Source: UBA5342 sp965662645 (GTDB lineage Bacteria; Bacteroidota; Bacteroidia; Bacteroidales; UBA5342). Taken from it: 64,000 bases of DNA. Positions 60,925-64,000 of this stretch are shown here, piece after piece. How positions within the stretch are numbered: position 1 is the first letter of the stretch; each line of letters starts with the position of its first letter. Location of the stretch: NCBI GenBank assembly GCA_965662645.1, contig CBFIII010000006.1:1-64000 (forward strand). The letters are read 5' to 3'. Both the position numbers and the translations under genes were made by a program. The notes under the pieces were generated by a model that saw only the letters and a program-made list of their open reading frames with translations, was not told the DNA's origin and ran no database searches.

Positions 60925-61326
60925 ATGGCAAACATCTGGACAAAAAGATATTTATTAAATATCGATAAAATTGACGAACAACATAAAGTTTTTTTTGATC
61001 TGTGGGATAAAGAAATTAATCAGGCTGAACCACAAGATCATACACAGCTGTCTTTAGTTATAGAAAAGCTTGAAGATTATCTAAAAAAACATATTAAATA
61101 CGAAGAAGCAATACTTCGGAAGTCTAACTATAAAGATATTGAGAGTCATATCACTCAACACCAATTTTTCATTCAAAAGATAGACACCCTAAAACAAGAA
61201 CTGACCTACAATAATCCCCTATTATTTGAAAAGATAACTGTATTTATGAAAAAATGGTTTTTAAACCATATCATTCACACAGATAGTAAATATCAGGAAA
61301 CAGTTATCGCATACCAAAAGAAATAA
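60925..61326 (+). CDS. Bacteriohemerythrin 2
   Basis: The 133-residue paralogue of the protein at 57709-58119 keeps all diiron ligands (IDEQHKVFFDLWD, HIKYEEAIL, HITQHQFF, HIIHTDSKY), and most of the helix surfaces are alike (KKWFLNHII against KKWFLHHII). The ATG at 60925 matches the N-terminus of the first copy (NIWTKRYLLNIDKID against NNWTDKYILNIEEID). It is 253 bp after the GH-like gene, so it may be cotranscribed or have its own promoter. The duplication seems to have happened before or with assembly of this operon. Confidence 0.93.
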   Translation: MANIWTKRYLLNIDKIDEQHKVFFDLWDKEINQAEPQDHTQLSLVIEKLEDYLKKHIKYEEAILRKSNYKDIESHITQHQFFIQKIDTLKQELTYNNPLLFEKITVFMKKWFLNHIIHTDSKYQETVIAYQKK

Positions 61327-61589
61327 TCATCAAATAAATCTTTGTGCAATACTTTAGTCCTTAAATTCAAGTAGCAAAAGTTAATTGAGACCTTATTAAT
61401 ACCTTTTAAGTAGTGAATAGAAAATAATATCGTATTTTTCAGAGCGCCGCACTGAGCAAAGTCAAAGTGTATTTTAAGTGTTCTTAAGTATTTAAAGTGT
61501 CTAAAGTTAAAATGCCTACAATAGGTGTTAATTCTTTACATCAAAATAAGTGATCTGTTTTAATTATAATTTTATCAATTAAAAATCAT

Positions 61590-62516
61590 ATGAAAGCTCA
61601 AATCTTAAGTATTATATTAGTCATATTTCTATCTTCTTGCATTCAAAAGAGATCTAATACTGTATCATTTGGTCTTTTAAACGGACCATCGGCTATTGGT
61701 ATGGTCAAGTCATTAGACGAATTGACCGTTTATAATTCTAAGATTATCAATTACGAAAAGAAAGATAACCCACAACAAATAAGAGCTCTACTGCAAAGTG
61801 GAAACATTAACATGGCTATCATCCCTATGACATTAGCCTACCATATGATTGATAATAAAATACCCATAAAAATAGCAGCCATTACGGGTTGGGGAAATCT
61901 ATTTTTACTCAGTAGAGATTCTATTCACCATTTTTCAAATCTTAAAAATACCTGCATCTCTGTACCTGGGGAAGCACAAACGCCAGATTTAGTAAGTAGA
62001 TTCCTCATAGATCATTATGATCTTAACGGAAGTGTTAGTTTAAATTACACCTACAGCTCACCAATATTACTAATGAGTGCTTTAGCTATTGGCAAAGTCA
62101 ATTATGCAGTATTACCCGAACCATTAGCGAGCATAGCTATTAGCAAAGATTCCTCTATTCTACGAGCGATAAATCTTGCTGATGTATGGAAGGATGAAAC
62201 AAAAATCCCCTTAGTACAATCGGTATTAGTAATAAATGAAACCTTCTACAAAAAAAACAAAGTATGGCTTAAAACTTACCTAAAGGAGGTAGAAAAGAAC
62301 ACAACATACATTATTCAACATCCTGTAGAAGCTTTAAAATCAGCAAAAGAACACGAATTGCTACCACAATCAATACACAACGAAAACATTATAAAATACA
62401 GCCAATTAGATTATCAACAGGGCAAAAAAATAGCTGATATAATCACCAGCTATCTTAAAATATTTTATCATCTCGATGATGATTTTAACATTAATAGTTA
62501 TATCATAATGGAATAA
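61590..62516 (+). CDS. NitT/TauT-type substrate-binding lipoprotein
   Basis: The 308-residue protein has a lipobox LSSCIQ (Cys at residue 17) followed by a periplasmic binding fold of the NMT1/SsuA type: VSFGLLNGPSAIGMVKSL, ALLQSGNINMAIIPMTLAYHM, then TCISVPGEAQTPDLVSRFLID and VNYAVLPEPLASIAIS, and a long C-terminal helix part. Such proteins bind sulfonates, nitrate, thiamine precursors and the like. No permease or ATPase gene lies next to it, which is unusual: it is an orphan here or works with a transporter outside the window. Its stop abuts the stop of the convergent chaperone gene. Confidence 0.85.
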   Translation: MKAQILSIILVIFLSSCIQKRSNTVSFGLLNGPSAIGMVKSLDELTVYNSKIINYEKKDNPQQIRALLQSGNINMAIIPMTLAYHMIDNKIPIKIAAITGWGNLFLLSRDSIHHFSNLKNTCISVPGEAQTPDLVSRFLIDHYDLNGSVSLNYTYSSPILLMSALAIGKVNYAVLPEPLASIAISKDSSILRAINLADVWKDETKIPLVQSVLVINETFYKKNKVWLKTYLKEVEKNTTYIIQHPVEALKSAKEHELLPQSIHNENIIKYSQLDYQQGKKIADIITSYLKIFYHLDDDFNINSYIIME

Positions 62517-63323
62517 TTATTCTACTACTATTTCAAGTTCTGCAGCTTTTATCTCATTACTTGAACCATAATCGACCACTCCCATTACCGAATATTTGCC
62601 TTTAGGAATGTCTGTAGGCAAAGCAAACCTTGTTTCTTTAGCACCACCAGGCAATAAGGTAAATCTTTTCTTAGATGTGTTGTGATTCCATCCCGTTTGC
62701 AGATTGGTAAACTCTAAATAAGAACGACAATCTAAAATACTAGGCGAGGTGTTATTAGTCGCTAGCATTATCGTCATTTTATCATTAAGCATTTCTGATT
62801 TAAAATCATAAATATCAGCACTTTTTTCTGTAATAGAAGGTGGAGACTGGAACATATAAACGATAATCTGGAAAGTATTAACAATAGCCATTCCTAATTG
62901 TTGATTCTGCTCATCTAAAGGAGCATTTTGTTCTTTAGCTAACTTAAGTGACATAACACCCCATTTTACACTATTTGCTTCTGGTGTATTTGGCGTATCA
63001 AGCGTTACCTTTATTTCTTTACTAGCCCCTGCTGGTAACGTAAAAAAAGATGGTGAAGCACTTATCCAAGGCGAAATAGAGTGACTATTCTTATTCGCAC
63101 CCATAAGTGTTGGTTTACCCTTCTTGTTAGTAACGTCAAAATCAAGAAAACTTACCTGATAAGATTGAGGTTTTTCAGATTTATTGACAATAAAGACTGT
63201 TTTAGTCCTACTCTCGCCTAAGTTATTATTAAAATAAACCCTTGTAGGAGAAACAGATGCACTTTGCCCAAAAACATTAGCAGCCAATAAAACAAATATA
63301 ATACACACTAAAAATTGTTTCAT
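62517..63323 (-). CDS. PapD-like periplasmic chaperone
   Basis: The product (268 residues from ATG 63323; an ATG three codons upstream at 63332 is equally possible) has a signal peptide cut near VFGQ, and an N-terminal Ig-like PapD domain: SASVSPTRVYFNNNLGESRTKTVFIVNKSEKPQSYQVSF is its start (recognisable pieces SPTRVYF and VFIVNKS). A second strand run LPAGASKEIKVTL, VKWGVMSLK and a C-terminal Ig-like half with LPTDIPKGKYSVMGVVDYG follow. It resembles chaperones of surface structures annotated in Bacteroidota without a classical usher. It is encoded 114 bp downstream of the partial gene at the window's end on the same strand, with which it may form an operon. Confidence 0.8.
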   Translation of the reverse strand: MKQFLVCIIFVLLAANVFGQSASVSPTRVYFNNNLGESRTKTVFIVNKSEKPQSYQVSFLDFDVTNKKGKPTLMGANKNSHSISPWISASPSFFTLPAGASKEIKVTLDTPNTPEANSVKWGVMSLKLAKEQNAPLDEQNQQLGMAIVNTFQIIVYMFQSPPSITEKSADIYDFKSEMLNDKMTIMLATNNTSPSILDCRSYLEFTNLQTGWNHNTSKKRFTLLPGGAKETRFALPTDIPKGKYSVMGVVDYGSSNEIKAAELEIVVE

Positions 63324-63446
63324 AATATTCACTTAATCATTAATTCTATATTTAATTATCTCCTTTTCAAATCAATACCTTATCCAAGGCATAATAAAAA
63401 CACATATTTACACTCTATTAAACAAAAAACATATAAAGGATAGCTA

Positions 63447-64000
63447 CTACCTTTGTCGCAATATTTTCTCCTGTTCTAAAGAGTCTGCAGCCTGAAAAGC
63501 AGCCTTCTCTTTATCTAATTCTGTAAAATCGATATCCCACACTCCCTTTTCAGCACTTACCTGACCTGTAGTAGTATTAGCCTTGACACCTCCATTATTT
63601 ACTCTTTCTGTAGAATCTTTAAATTTAGCATAATTGTTCAAATTAACCCTTATTGTAGAATCTGAAGCTCTATCATTAGGATCAATAGTTTCTATTTCTG
63701 GTAAATCTGTAATCGTATCATTCGATTCATCAGTCACCATTTTGGTAGAGTCTGTCGTGTCTTCCAACACATCATTTACCATTTCTGAAGAGTCTGTAAT
63801 CGTATCGTTCAATCCATCAGTAACTATTTCAGTAGAATCCAAATTGGCATTTTCCGTTTCGTTAGAGTCAGTAGCTTTTTCGCCAAAAGTCTTTATCTCT
63901 ATCTTACGTTTTTTCTCTTTTACAAAGAAATTCGTTTCGACAGATGAATACATTTGATTCAGTTCTACTTTAATATTATTCTCAACTAAGTCAAAAGAAC
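63447..64000 (-). CDS. C-terminal part of a larger protein, unknown
   Basis: The minus-strand frame has no stop between its end at 63447 and the edge of the window, so the gene begins beyond 64000; the ATG at 63953 is internal (upstream codons read SFDLVENNIKVELNQ). The visible 184 residues consist of a strand-like part (MYSSVETNFFVKEKKRKIEIK) and a low-complexity linker rich in Asp, Thr, Ser and Asn with loosely repeated units (TEIVTDGLNDTITDSSEMVN, TKMVTDESNDTITD), then a charged helix (ELDKEKAAFQAADSLEQEKI) at the C-terminus. The linker suggests an exported or surface-anchored protein served by the chaperone gene next door. No family recognised. Confidence 0.65.
   Translation of the reverse strand, partial: SFDLVENNIKVELNQMYSSVETNFFVKEKKRKIEIKTFGEKATDSNETENANLDSTEIVTDGLNDTITDSSEMVNDVLEDTTDSTKMVTDESNDTITDLPEIETIDPNDRASDSTIRVNLNNYAKFKDSTERVNNGGVKANTTTGQVSAEKGVWDIDFTELDKEKAAFQAADSLEQEKILRQR

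Noticed and set aside
60683..60968. Open frames on both strands (67 and 82 codons) between the GH-like and second hemerythrin genes
   Set aside because: They coincide with the GC-rich structured region and overlap each other; the plus frame also overlaps the hemerythrin start in another frame.

Overview
The window is a piece of a low-GC chromosome from the phylum Bacteroidota, most likely a marine or anaerobic Bacteroidales/Marinilabiliales-type bacterium. The evidence is a RpoN, a C-terminal type IX secretion (T9SS) tail on at least one secreted protein, promoters with the Bacteroidota -7 box (TAnnTTTG), few Shine-Dalgarno sites, YaiO and DUF6340 family proteins, and many compact palindromic intergenic repeats. 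No rRNA, tRNA or CRISPR array was seen.

Layout. 1-2.5 kb: end of an arsenic/thiol cluster (thioredoxin-like tail, ArsF-like, ArsG/CcdA-like, ArsP-type permease). 2.6-10.6 kb: rpoN, an unknown gene, a DUF6340 lipoprotein, a SulP anion transporter, a decayed ISL3 transposase and a Na/Pi cotransporter. 10.6-11.5 kb: a nest of repeats, including a MITE-like element with terminal inverted repeats. 11.5-21.1 kb: one gene for a 3206-residue secreted multidomain protein (IgGFc-binding-like head, Calx-beta domains, about 18 cadherin-like tandem repeats). 21.5-27 kb: MarR regulator, porin-like protein and a complete glycine betaine ABC transporter (ATPase, permease, binding lipoprotein), an osmoprotection locus with a long structured leader. 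27.4-33.2 kb: ordinary metabolism (TIGR01777 epimerase, adenine-deaminase-type enzyme, CGGC protein, unknown protein, SDR, Rh-type ammonium channel).

33.7-49.4 kb is a defence island. It holds a three-gene toxin / XRE antitoxin / SecB-like chaperone operon, a type I restriction-modification system (hsdM, hsdS, hsdR on the minus strand) with a HigB plus HigA-ImmA/IrrE module between hsdS and hsdR, two GxxExxY genes each flanked by inverted GGATT-rich arms (one of which sits in the wreck of a yhcG/DUF1016 nuclease gene), a HipA-like kinase plus HIRAN pair bracketed by about 175-bp direct repeats, and a RhuM remnant. A YdeI-family gene closes the island.

50.3-53.4 kb: glutamate decarboxylase with a structured leader, followed immediately by five and a half copies of a 185-bp tandem repeat. 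53.4-61.3 kb: an apparent operon for export or modification of a surface polysaccharide: degenerate receiver protein, YaiO-type TPR/beta-barrel protein, HEAT-repeat membrane protein, processive-type GT2 synthase, bacteriohemerythrin, T9SS-exported glycosidase-like protein, a structured RNA candidate and a second bacteriohemerythrin. 61.6-64 kb: a NitT/TauT-type binding lipoprotein, a PapD-like chaperone and the end of a larger unknown protein that runs off the window.

Most noteworthy: the GxxExxY elements, the repeat-bracketed HipA-like/HIRAN pair, the toxin-antitoxin-chaperone operon, the receiver-YaiO-HEAT-GT2-GH-hemerythrin operon, and a family of five short hairpin repeats, of which three lie directly in front of genes. 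All family assignments are from reading motifs in the translations; no search was run.
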